Source: Epinephelus fuscoguttatus
Taxonomy: Eukaryota > Chordata > Actinopteri > Perciformes > Serranidae
Assembly (NCBI RefSeq): GCF_011397635.1
Contig: NC_064775.1
Coordinates: 15,575,452-15,639,451 of the forward strand
Reading direction: 5' to 3'
Length of the DNA: 64,000 nt
Part shown: piece after piece, positions 36,601 through 49,552 of the stretch
How the letters are laid out: each line of letters begins with the position of its first letter
Numbering within the stretch: the stretch's first letter is position 1
The notes under the pieces: model-generated
Database searches by the model: none
What the model saw: only the letters and a program-made list of their open reading frames with translations
What the model was told of the DNA's origin: nothing
Translations under genes and position numbers: made by a program

Positions 36601-38148
36601 AGTAGGGGTGCTGTCAAGAGCCAGGGTGGACCTAAAGTGTGATCAAGTCTGCAGCACCATCTGTTAGAGTAGGAGTGAGGCTCATCTGTATGAAAAGTGA
36701 GCAGCCAGAATATTAATAAAACTGAAGGATTTCACATGAGTGTGTGTGTGAGATGTGAAACAATCAGTGTGAAAAAACTGAGTTAACACTGCTGGCACAA
36801 ATTTATGGTACAGATATCAATGTTAAAATAATAAAACTGACCCTTTGGTGCATTTGAAGACAAGTCCTGAGTAACCTAGTGTAACATTTTGAATGTTGGG
36901 AGAGAACAATAAAATGGGCAATGGCACTGGTATAAATAAATATAATAAGTTAAGACAAAAAAGACAAAAATCCACTTTACACTATTAACTTTTTCTTGTC
37001 CCGAAGGCCACCAAATGTCTTCCAAATCTGTTGCAGCTGTTTTTTTACATGGCCGATCTGATCTGCAAACACACAGGTGACTTCACTGGCAATGGAAAAA
37101 AAATGCATTGCAGTCATCACTGAAAAAGCATGACTGCCATCTGCTGGAACATTGCTCTGCAACCTGCACTGACATGGTTGAGCTGTTTACACAACTTGCT
37201 GTAATCATATAACTCACGTGGGCAGTATACTACGTTTATATATGAAGGCTCTTGTTGTGCATTTCATCCTAAAGTTTCCAAAGACACCAGACATGTCAGA
37301 GTAAGTGCATAGATCCAATTAGGTGTTGGAACAAGCAGATATAATATAATGTGATTATTTCTCACAAATTTTCTTTTATGGTTTAACATTTACAGAAAAT
37401 AATACACTTTTATTTTGTATTCAAAACTCAATTAGAAGTTCAAAATATAATGTCCATAGGAAAAAAAGGCAACAAACAAATTAATTATAAGCTATTTTTT
37501 ATTTTATTTTTTTATCAATTCCAATAATATTTTAAAAATGTTCAGTGTAAGTTATTATTTTTCACTTGAGCTTATTTCCTCTATTTACTGTGTGGGGGAG
37601 CTTACGTTCTGCAAATGCAATTAAAACTTGTGCTTTACAGGCTGATCCCAGTTATCTGAAAATGAATACAGTAAAAAATGGAATGGAATATGAAAAATTA
37701 AAACTATTAAAACTAACATTATCTAACTTATCTAGGTGAAGTTGTGGAGGTAACAAGAAAATAATGATAACTGTTGTGCATTTGAACAGCATATAAACCT
37801 AAATACATCACACCAAAAACTGTCATGGTGGAGCTCCATTAACAAAAAGTGTTCCTTGAAGGCAACATTTGAATTCTGACAATTTTATATTACTTAATTA
37901 TCAGATAAAGTACATTTAACAATTAAAAATGACACTTGAGTTGTCTATTATTGTAAACCCATTTTATCCAGATTGTAAAATAACAGAAAGAGATGTTTTC
38001 AGGCCATTTTTGTGGAGGGAGGGTTGAAGCCCCGAAAAAGGGACACAACATGGCCTCCAGGAAGTCATGTTACAATATATACAGTGCAATTAGTTCCCTA
38101 AGGGCCATGGCTCTTTATTTTTTAAGTATTTCAACATAATTAAATATG
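36601..38148. other. Intergenic, AT-rich
   Basis: AT-rich sequence with no recognised gene. It ends at a GT microsatellite. Confidence 0.4.
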
Positions 38149-38170
38149 GTGTGTGTGTGTGTGTGTGTGT
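38149..38170. repeat. (GT)n microsatellite
   Basis: Eleven uninterrupted GT units about 0.8 kb upstream of the ipo5 start codon. Confidence 0.9.
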
Positions 38171-38224
38171 TAATGGCCAGAAATGGGTATGCTATATGTA
38201 GGCAACATGGTATCATAGAGAGAT

Positions 38225-38615
38225 AAGTAATGGTGGAAGAAGTTACAGATACTTTATCTAATATAACGTTATTAATTTCACAGTGTGAAAATACTCCATT
38301 ACATAAACCCCACTTACTTCCTTAAATAGTAGCTCAGAGAAGTACTAGTGGTAAAATGCACTTAGAATGTGTTAAAGTAATATTACTTGTGCTGTGGAGT
38401 CCCCCTGTGGAGGACTTTATTTAAAAGTAACTAAAGCAAGCAACTATAGCTGCAAAATATAGTACATTTTATAGTACAATACTTCCCTTTAAACTGTAGT
38501 GAAGTACACGCCTAAACTAGTAGCTTAAAATGGAAATACTCGACTTAAGTAGACGTATCGCAACATGGTACTTAAATACGGTACTTGAGTAAATGTACTT
38601 AATTACTTTTCACCG
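38225..38615. repeat. Dispersed teleost repeat upstream of ipo5
   Basis: It opens with ATGGTGGAAGAAGTTACAGA and closes with AGTAAATGTACTTAATTACT and TTTCACC. The ends are imperfect inverses of one another (GGTGGAAGAAGTTAC against GGTGAAAAGTAATT). This matches a very common fish non-autonomous element rich in AAGTAC motifs. Its right end lies about 130 bp from the first CCAAT box of ipo5. Confidence 0.5.
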
Positions 38616-38744
38616 CGAATATACACGTACAAAAGCAAAGCGCTGACTGTGTTTTGCTAGCAGTGATGTGGTAATTTCCCGCGCTTTAGCAATTCATTAT
38701 TAGCTAACAGGAACAACGCATTCACTTTTCTGTGTGGCCTCTAT

Positions 38745-38841
38745 CCAATAGGAGCCGAGAACCCGTGTGAGCCAATGAGATGCGTTTGACACACGTCTCT
38801 GGTCCAATGACTGACGAGTAGAGTTGATAAAGCAAGCCAAT
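38745..38841 (+). promoter_or_regulatory. ipo5: ipo5 promoter with four CCAAT boxes
   Basis: Four forward CCAAT pentamers begin at 38745, 38772, 38804 and 38837, i.e. spaced 27, 32 and 33 bp, ending about 90 bp before the start codon. Arrays of CCAAT boxes at about three helical turns are the classic arrangement for NF-Y in TATA-less housekeeping and cell-cycle promoters. No TATA box is seen. The start codon follows in a GC-richer stretch. Confidence 0.65.
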
Positions 38842-38933
38842 GAGACGCTAGCAGCATTGTGTGACCGAAGCAGGGTCTGCCGGGCTCATTTCGCCGCTTC
38901 TCCACCCGGCTGGTCTTTTTGGATCTCACTGCA

Positions 38934-41900
38934 ATGGCGGAACAGCAGCAGCAGTTCTACCTCTTGCTGGGCAACCTGATGAGCCCTGACAACAACGTCA
39001 GGAAGCAAGCAGAGGTGAGAGAACGAAACGGAGCCGATTTTGTGGGTGACAAGTACGGCTGTGGTAGAAAACAGTGCGGTCGGGGTTAGCAAAGGCTAGC
39101 CGCCTAGCTGCCCAGTCTGGCCGCGCGCGCAGGAAGCTTTCACGTCAGGCTCGGTAGCCCACGTGCAATGTGAAGCCGACACCGAGTTACTAGTCAGCTA
39201 AGGCTAACTACCTCCACCATGTTGCGTAGTTATGTGAACATAATGTAGATCACACTGATAGGAGCCCAGTCGTGACTCCGTGGGGTTGTGCGTGTTTGTG
39301 TCACACTCAGTCGGGCTGATTGAAAGCGAAATGTTCCGTTTGTTGGGTACCAATCCCAAATTCTCCAGCTGACAGTGAAGCTAGCCTTCTAGCTGGTGGA
39401 GTACAGGAAGTAGCATGAGGCTAAGGAACCTATACAGTGTTGCTAGTTTCATTAGCTAGCAGGCTAGCGCTAACAGGGTGTTCCTTACAAATACGAGAAG
39501 GAATTCAGAGATTAAATACCGATATATATGTCACGTTATTGACGTAACGGTTAACAAACAGTTGGTCACGTTACAGGTGAAGTTCATTCAGATAGCAAGA
39601 CACGTTAGCAGTGCTTGAGCAATGGCCTTCAGTCATTTTATCCGAAAGTCTGTTAAACACAACTGTTTAAAATGTGATGTCCTCCTCGTTTGGTTTAACT
39701 TTACACACGAAGTAAATTATCTCAGTTTCAGTCACGTCACCATCACAGGCTCGTCCCGGTTCATCCCCTCACACTGGATTAGTTCCTCCAGGGGATTTGT
39801 TTGGGCTGAGTCTAGCTGGCCTATTCACTTTTTCTCCCACCACGATTAGCCTCTTGTCGCGGCAACGCATTGTTACCACAGTTTACCTCTTCAGCACCAG
39901 ACTTTTGGATGGGGTGGTTGAATCTTATCACACTGCCCCCCCTTCACTGGCCGTCAGCGGTTTTCTTTATAAACCACAGACTGTCCGCCGCGATACTAAG
40001 CTCATTGGATTTCATCCTGTATAGAAACTCTCCCTTTCTGTCTTACACGCACAATGGGAATTGATCCATCTGTAGAGGAGTTTAAACCCATATATTAACA
40101 GCTACAGACCACAGCTACTAAACATTTGTAGGTGTCCCCATTTTACCCCATTCAGACATGATGAGAGGGATGGCAAGATATGAAGGACAATATTGCTGCG
40201 TTCTTAAAGTTGTGAGATAACAGTCATCTTGAGGTTGTGTGGGTTTTGATTAGTATATTTTTAGATGATGGCACTTTGTCCTTTTTTAGACTGGCTAATT
40301 AAAGGGACAGTTCAGTTTTGTTTTTTTTTAATGGGGTAATATCCATAGATAATATATTACAAACAGTAGATGGCAGTCAACATGCCCACAATTTGGAGAA
40401 GCAGGCTGGAGTCTGACACAGAAGTTAAGCAATGTACTGCAGTGGATGGGGGCCAGCAACAAAACATAGCCACCCAAAAAGTCAATATTAGTTAACGTGT
40501 ATGCTAGATTGCGAGTATTGTCACCACATTTCATCAATGTCACACAGTGATTTCCAGCTGGAAAATGTAGCTGTTACATTACTCGCTTCACAGCCAGACT
40601 CCATTGAGGAAAACAGTGATTTAACATCGCTGAACACAGGCACTGCTGGTCTGCTGCTGCCTCGATCCCTTAGTTTGTTTGGGTTATTGTGTGACTTTGG
40701 CAAACTGGGGTCATGCTGAATGCCATCTACTGTGCAACCCCACTTCAAAAAATCCTAACCATTCCTTTAATGATTGATAAAAGCATTTGAATGTCATTTG
40801 ATGTCAGGCAGATGAAGGAAATAACTTAATTATAAGTCAGACATTGCCTTTGTTTACAGTTTCCATTAAAATGTCCCAGGTCAGCAATCAGGTTTCTCTG
40901 CCACCATACTGTTGCCACACTGATGCTCCTCCCTGTCCTGTTTTTGTCATGCAAGTGTGTACTCTTTTTAAAAACACAAATGGAGGAAACAAAGTTCTTT
41001 GTTTACCATTAGCTCTATTGCACATGATCATCTGATTATACACCCAAGGTTGCACTGCATCCCTACATAGCATCGTGTGTTTGCATTTCTTTGGTGGCTT
41101 TAATGAAGCAGCTGAAGACCAAAGCAAATGCATCAGAACTGCAAGCCTTATTTATGTTATATTCCCCCCTCTGAGAGATTCACGTCCCATGATATTGAAT
41201 ATTTGAAGCGTCCAAACTGCTATAATCACTTTGTGGCTGCTTCTTTTCGCCAGTTCTTGCTTTGCTATATTTTAACTGATCCTCTGATGGGGAAATGTCC
41301 AAATCTAGATGAAGTGAAGTTTTTAATCAAATAAGGAGTTGGCAGTCAGACGCAAACTTGGATGATTAATGAACACTTTTGAGCTGCTTCACAAAAAGTC
41401 TTCCGGTGTCCTGTGGAAAACTTTAATGTGAAGCAGCCTCATGGTATTTGTGATGAGTTCACTCAGCAATGAACGTCAGCTGGAATGGAAACTAAACCAC
41501 AAACCAATGATTCCCACATAAATTGCTTGTTCTTATCTATGAATTTAAAGTTCTATTCTGTTGTCATTATGATACACAGCTCGTAAGTGTACGTGTGTCC
41601 CACTGAGAATAATTTCTTGCCTACCAGAGAAACCGATTATAGTGCAAGTGTGAGGCCTGTTTTACAGTCAGTCATTAACACCCAGGGAATAAAACCAGCT
41701 TTTTAATAGCCACGCCCATGTTTTAATTCATCCATAAAGACTGATGAAACTGTGAACCAACCCCAGCATCTGTTGCAGTGTGGCAAAATTGCGCTTCTGT
41801 GACTGCGACAATGTGAACATGAAACTCTCACTGGTGCAAATTCATTTTTCATGGGGCTAAAGTCATGCATCTGCAGTGCTTACATCTGTAAGGCATGACT

Positions 41901-44900
41901 CACCCACACCACTGTCCATTCATTTTCCTTGCAGGAGACCTATGACACCATCCTGGGCCAGAACAAGATCACATTCTTGCTGCAGGCTATCAGAGATGCA
42001 TCTGCTGCAGAGGAGGTTTGTACACGTAACACTTGACATATCTGTGGCTCCTCAGTTTGTTTGTCTTCACATGTTTAAGCTTTGATGGACTGTGTGCCTC
42101 GCTTAAAACTTGACTTTAAACAGACACCTGCTAGCCAATTAGAAACGAGTATTATCACCAGGCTTGGTATGAACTTTTGTCATGTTGGGAAGGAAAAAGG
42201 GTCGGAAGCATTCATACTGTCATTGTTGAAGAATAGTGCAGAGGCCATGTGATGTAGCATCCTGTCCGCATTACTGTAATATCTCTGCTATGAAAAGATG
42301 CCACATTGACGGCATTTTAGGAATGCGGTCCGGCCATCACATGTGGTCCCTCGCTACGGCCTGACACCAGGGCTCGTTATGAGTCACGGTTTTGGCATTT
42401 AGGCAGTTTACTCTGAGTCCAGCAGCTGCTTGGTCCCTCATGCTTTCTCTCCTTTTCTTTACCTCAAGGCTGATATTTTTAGAGCCTTGAAATGGGAGCA
42501 GGCAGAGAGGTGCTTGGCCCAGGGAGAGTGACTTTGCTTTTTGAGATGCTGCTGGTTTTGTCTGTGGTTAAATTATTTTTTTTAGAGTGACCATTGACTA
42601 TAAACATTTCATTACATGTTTAGCAGCTGCGATCAAACTGTCTGTCCAGTGACACTTACTGATATCATTGTGTTTTATTAAAGGAAAGCTGTAATAAAAT
42701 GGGGTTAAAATCATATTGGGATCAAATAAATACTAGAAAAGCCGCTCTGCCTGACCAAACCAGAAACTAACAATCTGTTAAGTCATGGTGTCACTTTGGG
42801 GCTGTGGAAAGAAGCATTGCATAATGCTGAAACCAAATATTCTGTCCACTCAGGTCAAACAGATGGCGGCGGTGCTGCTGCGGCGGCTGCTGTCATCGTC
42901 CTTCGAGGAGATCTACCCAGGCCTGACCCTGGAGATGCAGACGGCCATCAAGACGGAGCTGCTGACCAGCATCCAGCAGGAGACCTCGCCAAACATCCGC
43001 AAGAAGGTCTGCGACATTGCGGCAGAGCTCACCCGCAACCTCATCGGTAATGCCCCTCTTCTCCTTTATGTACTGGTCTTGTGTGGACGATTTTAGCCAT
43101 CATCACTGCTCATCCTCTCACTTTGTCTTTGATCCAGATGACGATGGGAATAACCAGTGGCCTGAGGTGCTCAAGTTTCTCTTTGACTCTGTCAACTCGG
43201 ACAATGTTAACCTGCGAGAGTCTGCTCTGCACATATTCTGGTGAGCCCCTGTTCGCTTTATCCCAAATCTTCTATTCAGGCCATATAGTTACACGATTAA
43301 GTCAAACTGTTTGTATGTTTAAACTGAAGTGCTGCTGGCTGACAGTTTTGTGTCCTGACCTGTTTAGGAACTTCCCAGGAATCTTCGGCAACCAGCAGCA
43401 GCACTATATGGAGGTTATCAAACGCATGCTTGTTCAGTGCATGCAGGACCAGGCAAACCCACAGGTACAGTCTCACAAGAGCGGATTTGGGGTAGTTAGA
43501 TTCCTGGTTTATATTCTTGTGCATTAATTTGTTTTCCACTTATCCTTCAGATTCGCACCCTGGCTGCTCGGGCTGCAGCATCCTTTGTCCTGTCAAACGA
43601 AAGCAACACAGCACTGCTGAAGCACTTTGCCGACCTGCTGCCAGGCATCCTGCAGGTAAGACACCACAGCGACCTCTCAATTAGTTACTGATGCTATCTG
43701 AGTTTTCCCACAAGTTTATCGTCCAGAGCAGTGTTTTGTGTTGTGTGTTTTGCACTGGCAGTGAAGGCTTTTAAGCAGTCTGTAAAGTTTTCTACACAAG
43801 CCTCTTGAGACCGAGTAATGCAAGCTAAATGTTACATGCCCTGTAGTTTGATATGTATGCATTAGCTAATGCTAGTTTGGATCATACAGTAAAAAGTCCA
43901 GGGGAAAATGACACCCCGTTTGACTTCTAGAGCGGCTTGTTGCTCTCTATATTGTGTGCATAATTGTATAAAGTCATTATGTGGAAAGTAAATAAGGAAA
44001 TTCATCTGCAAATCGTAAATGGAGCTTCAAAATAAGAGCTGCAATGCTTGTTTGCCGTTACTGAGAGGCGTAGCGAGGCTTCTAATTCCTACTCATGCTA
44101 CAGTATGTAGAGATGACACTGCTTGCATTGAGGAAAGAGCAGCTAAGCTCTATTGCAACAGTGTTTCGTGAGTATTTTCTTGTTTGTGACTCATGATGGT
44201 AGGTGGAGGTTAAGCCCTCAGATTGCGGTGCTGGTGTAAATTCAGCAGCAGCATGCCCCTGCCGAATGAATGCATTTGCAACACTAACCCCAGCGTCTGT
44301 TGTTTCTAATCAGGCGGTGAACGAGTCGTGCTACCAGGGAGATGACTCCGTGCTCAAGTCCTTGGTGGAAATTGCAGACACAGCACCCAAATACCTGAGA
44401 CCCAACCTGGAGGCCACCCTGCAGCTCTGTCTGAAGGTGAGAGATACTATGTAATATAGCAACGTTTGTTTTTGCATGGAAACTTAATTTAAGGGCTTGT
44501 TTGGCTGTCAGCTCTGTGACCGACATGTTGCCTTGTCTCTTCAGCTGTGTGCCGACACCAACCTGACAAACATGCAGAGGCAGTTGGCGCTGGAGGTTAT
44601 TGTCACCTTATCTGAGACCGCAGCAGCCATGCTGAGGAAACACACAGCCATTGTGGCTCAGAGTGGTGAGAGTCTGGATCCCTTAAAATGACTTGCGGTC
44701 ACCTAATGAAGTTGTATAGAATAGTTGTAATACTTGCGCTTTGTGTCGTCAGTGCCCCAGATGCTGGCTATGATGGTGGACCTCGAGGACGATGACGAGT
44801 GGGCCATGGCTGATGAGCTGGAGGATGATGACTTTGACAGGTAAGACACAAATCCACAGTTTATATAGTGTATCTGCAAAGTGCGCAGAGGTTTCAGAAT

Positions 44901-47900
44901 GTGATTGTACACTTGTGTTGAGTGATTTTCTTGTCACTCACCAGTAACGCTGTGGCTGGGGAGAGCGCCCTTGACAGAATCGCCTGCGGTCTGGGAGGGA
45001 AGATAATTTTGCCCATGATCAAACAGCACATCATGCAGATGCTGCAGAACCGTAAGTTAACCCGCTGTTAATGGAATATATTTAGTCACACATGTAAAAC
45101 ATGAACATGAGATCAACCTACTGTGTTTGTCACCAGCTGACTGGAAGTACCGCCACGCTGGGCTGATGGCGCTGTCGGCCATCGGTGAGGGCTGCCACCA
45201 GCAGATGGAGGCCATCCTCCAAGAGATTGTCAGCTTCGTCCTCCTCTTCTGCTCCGATCCTGTAAGAGACGACTTGATTTACTTATTTAGTCGCTCATAT
45301 CACAGGACTTGTGTTCACAGTTCTTATATCATGGTAGTAAGTTTGGCTTCCTTTTCCCTCCTCAGCACCCAAGGGTACGCTATGCTGCCTGCAACGCTAT
45401 TGGACAAATGGCCACAGACTTTGCACCGACCTTCCAGAAGAAATTCCACGACAAGGTAACCAATGCATCCGTTTAATTTAATGCCATAAATTAGAGGGGA
45501 AATGTGATGCAGGAGGAGACTCTGACCCTGCGTCCTCCTCCCTTCCAGGTGATCTCAGCCCTGCTTCAGACCATGGAGGACCAGAGTAACCCTCGGGTGC
45601 AGGCGCACGCTGCCGCCGCCCTCATCAACTTTACAGAGGACTGTCCCAAAACACTGCTGATCCCTTACCTGGACAGCTTGGTGCAGCACCTTCACGTCAT
45701 CATGGTAGCCAAGCTGCAAGAGGTACAAATAATCCATACATTTGATTTGGTAAATTAATAGGAACATTTATTTTCTGTTTATTGCTGTCAGAATTCTCAA
45801 GTGCGTCCTCCTCTGTCTTCCCAGTTGATCCAGAAGGGTACCAAACTGGTCCTGGAGCAGGTGGTGACGTCCATCGCCTCGGTGGCTGACACAGCCGAGG
45901 AGAAGTTTGTGCCATACTACGACCTGTTCATGCCCTCCCTCAAACACATCGTGGAGAACGCCGTGCAGAAGGAGCTCCGGCTGCTTCGCGGCAAGACCAT
46001 CGAGTGCATCAGCCTCATCGGCCTGGCTGTCGGCAAGGAGAAGGTACACCTGCACTGGATGTGAAACTCTCCACAGAAATCTTAAATTATGGTGGCTGCC
46101 ATCTTCACATATGTCCTCTTTTTGTTCTGTTGCTAGTTCATGCCAGATGCCTCCGCCGTCATGCAGCTGCTCCTCAAAACCCAGACAGACTTCAATGACC
46201 TGGAGGATGACGATCCTCAGGTGGGGACGTAACTTTTAACCATCCATTTCTTTTTGACCATTGGAATATGGTGAACCCGTCGTCACGTTTTTGTTGCTTG
46301 TGGTTTAGATCTCGTACATGATCTCAGCCTGGGCCAGGATGTGTAAGATCTTGGGCAAGGAGTTTCAGCAGTACCTGCCTGTGGTGATGGGGCCCCTGAT
46401 GAAGACGGCCTCCATCAAGCCTGAGGTGGCCCTGCTCGACAGTAAGTAACACAGCAGTTGTTTTTAACTAACAGACTTTTGGAAAATGCAGTATCTGAAT
46501 ATGTTCATCTCTGCCTTGTAGCCCAGGACATGGAGAACATATCAGAGGATGACGGCTGGGAGTTTGTCAACCTGGGAGACCAGCAGAGTTTTGGCATCAA
46601 GACAGCCGGCCTGGAGGAGAAAGCCACTGCCTGCCAGATGCTGGTGAGTAGTTCAGTCCACTACAGCAGGAGAGCTCTGAGACGCATGAGTGTTATGCCA
46701 GACTGTCAGGATCCTGAGGGGGGTCGAAGGCAGATTTGGAATAGAACCAGATGTTACTGAGGTCATTGCTCGTGTTTCAGCCCTCTGTGCTGTGTTCCAG
46801 GTGTGCTATGCCAAAGAGCTGAAGGAGGGCTTTGTGGAGTACACGGAGCAGGTGGTGAAGCTGATGGTTCCTCTGCTCAAGTTTTACTTCCATGATGATA
46901 TCCTTTCGTACTGGACTTTTAAACCTTTTTAAATACAAATGCTAATATTTATAAAAGAATGTGGGATTTGATGGTGGCGTTTCCTTAACTGTCTCACGTG
47001 TGCGGGTGGCTGCAGCCGAGTCCATGCCCCTGCTGCTGGAGTGCGCACGGGTGCGAGGACCCGAGTACCTCACCCAGATGTGGCACTTCATGTGCGACGC
47101 TCTCATCAAGGCCATCGGCACCGAGCCAGACTCTGATGTCCTGTCAGAGATCATGCACTCTTTTGCAAAGGTAACTTTCCTGAAGTTTTCCATTTGAATA
47201 TGTTAAGGAATGTGGCACAGTTTCTGACCTGACTGAGGGTGTGGGGTTTTTGGTTTTTTTTTTTTTTTTAAATATTCAAAGTGCATTGAGTTGATGGGAG
47301 ACGGCTGTCTGAACAACGAGCATTTTGAGGAGCTGGGCGGCATCTTGAAAGGAAAACTGGAGGAGCATTTTAAGAACCAGGAGCTCAGACAGGGTGCGTC
47401 TTCACTACAGCCGTAGAGTTGAATTTTTACAATTATCCCTGAAACAAAACTCATATGAGAAGTGTGTTTATACCCAGTCCTCACAGAACACTTGTTTGTC
47501 CTTCACAGCCAAGAGACAGGATGAAGACTATGATGAGCAGGTGGAAGAATCGTTACAAGACGAGGTAAAGGAACTGTTATGAAAACCTTTTGTCCGATAA
47601 CTGTTCCATCTGAAACAATGGTGAGCCATCAATTTTTCTTTTTTTTTTTTTTTGCTATTCCAGGATGAGAACGACGTGTACATCCTGACCAAAGTGTCCG
47701 ACATCCTGCACTCAGTGTTCAGCAGTTACAAAGAGAAGGTGCTGCCTTGGTTTGAGCAGCTGCTGCAGCTCATCGTCCAGCTAATAGTGAGTACTTCCTG
47801 TTTTCAGATCGGCAATGACTGAATGAATCAATATATCTGTCTGCAGTGATGTTGTGTGCATTAGTATTTATTCTGTGTCTTCACTTCAAGTCCAGAAATT

Positions 47901-49552
47901 GAAATTGTTCTTCTTCTTGTTTTTAGTGTCCCAACAGGCCGTGGGCGGACAGACAGTGGGGTCTGTGCATCTTTGATGACGTGGTAGAGCACTGCAGCCC
48001 CGCCTCCTTCAAATACGCCGAGTATTTCCTGCGGCCGATGTTGCAGTCACTGTGCGACACGAGCCCAGAGGTTCGGCAGGCAGCCGCCTACGGTGTCGGT
48101 GTCATGGCTCAGTATGGAGGAGAGAATTACCGCCCATTCTGTACAGGTATTGTCTGCCGCTTGTCTTCACCTGCAGTGTTGTTGGCAGTTTATTGCTTTT
48201 CGATAACTCTGCGTCTTTGTGTCTGTTTGATCCAGAGGCCATCCCCCTGCTGGTCCGAGTCATCCAGGCAGCTGACTCTCGCTCAAAGGAGAACGTCAAC
48301 GCTACAGAGAACTGCATCTCCGCTGTAGGAAAAGTCATGAGGTTTCGGCCGGAGTGCGTAAACGTTAACGAGATCCTCCCCCACTGGCTCGGCTGGCTAC
48401 CGCTCAACGAGGACAAAGAGGAGGCCGTGCACACGTTTGACTTCCTGTGTGACCTCATTGAAAGGTAGAGCTGTGGAAATACCTCGTCATTGGTTTTAAA
48501 CCTGGGGATGTTCAAACTTGTAATTCATCCTTTCCGTCGTCTCTCCACAGCAACAACCCCATCGTCCTCGGACCAGACAACGCCAACCTTCCCAAAATCT
48601 TCCTTATTATCGCAGATGGAGTTGCGAACGAATCGGTTAAGAGTGAAGACGCATGCAGCAAACGGCTGGCAAATGTCATCCGTCAAGTACAGGTGAGCGT
48701 CTATCTAAGTCTTAAAGAAACCAAAGAACTACATGTGTAGTTGTAGTAATTTGAATTTGCGAGGACTGAATTGCCACAAGCTTTAATTTTGATCTTAATT
48801 TATCCGTCTTTTGATTTCTTTTTAGCCCTATTTACATAGAAATTGTATGATAGGGCCCCTATAGATAGCATGCTGATATCCCATAAGCAAAATAAAAATT
48901 TGTGTGACATAACATAGACGTCGACAGCACTTTGTGACCAGTAACAATGGCATAACATGGAAATAACAATCATTTACCGTCCCGTTATATGGTGGTAGGT
49001 CTGATGGTAGGGAGCTCCTGGGCCTCATCGTGTCCCCAGTATGTGGACATTTTCAGCTGCTGTTCTTCGAGTTAGCTGCTAAGGTCACACCCGTCCCATC
49101 CTGCCAGCTGTCCCTTTTACACAGACATCGATATGGCGCTGGCTGCTGCAGGCTCTAAGGCGAGACAACCTTGTCCCCAGTTCCAGAGAATAACGGCGCA
49201 ACATTCCCATCGAAATCTTTAAAACCCTATACTGTCTTTACATTTTAATCGCACTGAGGGGTTTGTAAAATATAACTATCTGAAATTAATCACCATATTC
49301 CTACCACTGCACAGGACCACATACGAATTTACTACTTACCTTTATACTTACTTGCAATGCTTGAATTTAAAAAATGTTTTCTCTTAAATGTGGTTAAAAA
49401 TGATCTGGTCTTAAAATGCCTTCAATGGAAATGTATGAAGCTGACCCTTGTGTTGTGTCATCCAGGTGTCAGCAGGGTTATGGACACAGTGTGTATCGAC
49501 ACTGAACGAGACGCAGCAGAAAGCCATACAGGACCTACTGAATACCGCCTGA
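38934..49552 (+). CDS. ipo5: Importin-5 (karyopherin beta-3)
   Basis: HEAT-repeat nuclear import receptor of the importin-beta family; it binds RanGTP and carries ribosomal proteins, histones and other cargo into the nucleus. Coding exons: 38934-39014, 41935-42015, 42854-43046, 43138-43240, 43368-43464, 43551-43655, 44314-44436, 44545-44665, 44753-44840, 44945-45051, 45137-45261, 45366-45455, 45549-45722, 45825-46043, 46137-46220, 46309-46441, 46522-46643, 46801-46897, 46998-47170, 47282-47393, 47509-47564, 47664-47786, 47927-48146, 48236-48464, 48551-48692, 49466-49552. They total 3,285 nt, i.e. 1,094 aa, close to the usual ~1,097. Recognisable blocks are [20 protein letters not shown], the acidic loop [20 protein letters not shown] near residues 310-330, [20 protein letters not shown] and [15 protein letters not shown]. 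All introns are GT-AG except 46898-46997, which is AT-AC. It starts [14 protein letters not shown] at the first ATG after the CCAAT cluster. It ends tail-to-tail with atg13. Confidence 0.98.
39015..41934 (+). other. ipo5 intron 1
   Basis: Large first intron. Its first 500 bp are GC-richer and contain many GCTAGC/GTTAGC motifs (39070-39480), typical of sequence around teleost transcription starts. A family A TIR element lies at 40299-40770. No further exon seen. Confidence 0.6.
40299..40770. mobile_element. TIR element, family A copy 3
   Basis: It starts TTAAAGGGACAGTTCAGTTT and ends AAATCCTAACCATTCCTTTA, the same termini as 2929-3895 and 29818-30599. At 472 bp it is the shortest copy here and probably closest to the basic MITE, without LINE insertion or inverted duplication. 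It lies in ipo5 intron 1. Confidence 0.65.
42016..42853 (+). other. ipo5 intron 2
   Basis: Ordinary GT-AG intron; no exon or clear repeat seen inside. Confidence 0.6.
43656..44313 (+). other. ipo5 intron 6
   Basis: GT-AG intron of 658 bp with no recognisable feature. Confidence 0.6.
46898..46997 (+). other. ipo5: U12-type AT-AC intron of ipo5
   Basis: A 100-bp intron bounded by AT and AC rather than GT and AG. The donor reads ATATCCTTT at 46898-46906, exactly the minor-spliceosome consensus. The branch-point motif TTCCTTAAC is at 46981-46989 with its adenosine about 10 nt before the CAC acceptor. Splicing here restores [19 protein letters not shown] in phase, matching vertebrate importin-5. 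No GT-AG pair nearby keeps that frame. Removal therefore requires U11/U12 and U4atac/U6atac. Confidence 0.93.
48693..49465 (+). other. ipo5 last intron
   Basis: A 773-bp GT-AG intron ahead of the 29-codon final exon. The 48820-49200 part has the look of a dispersed repeat, but its ends could not be defined. Confidence 0.5.
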
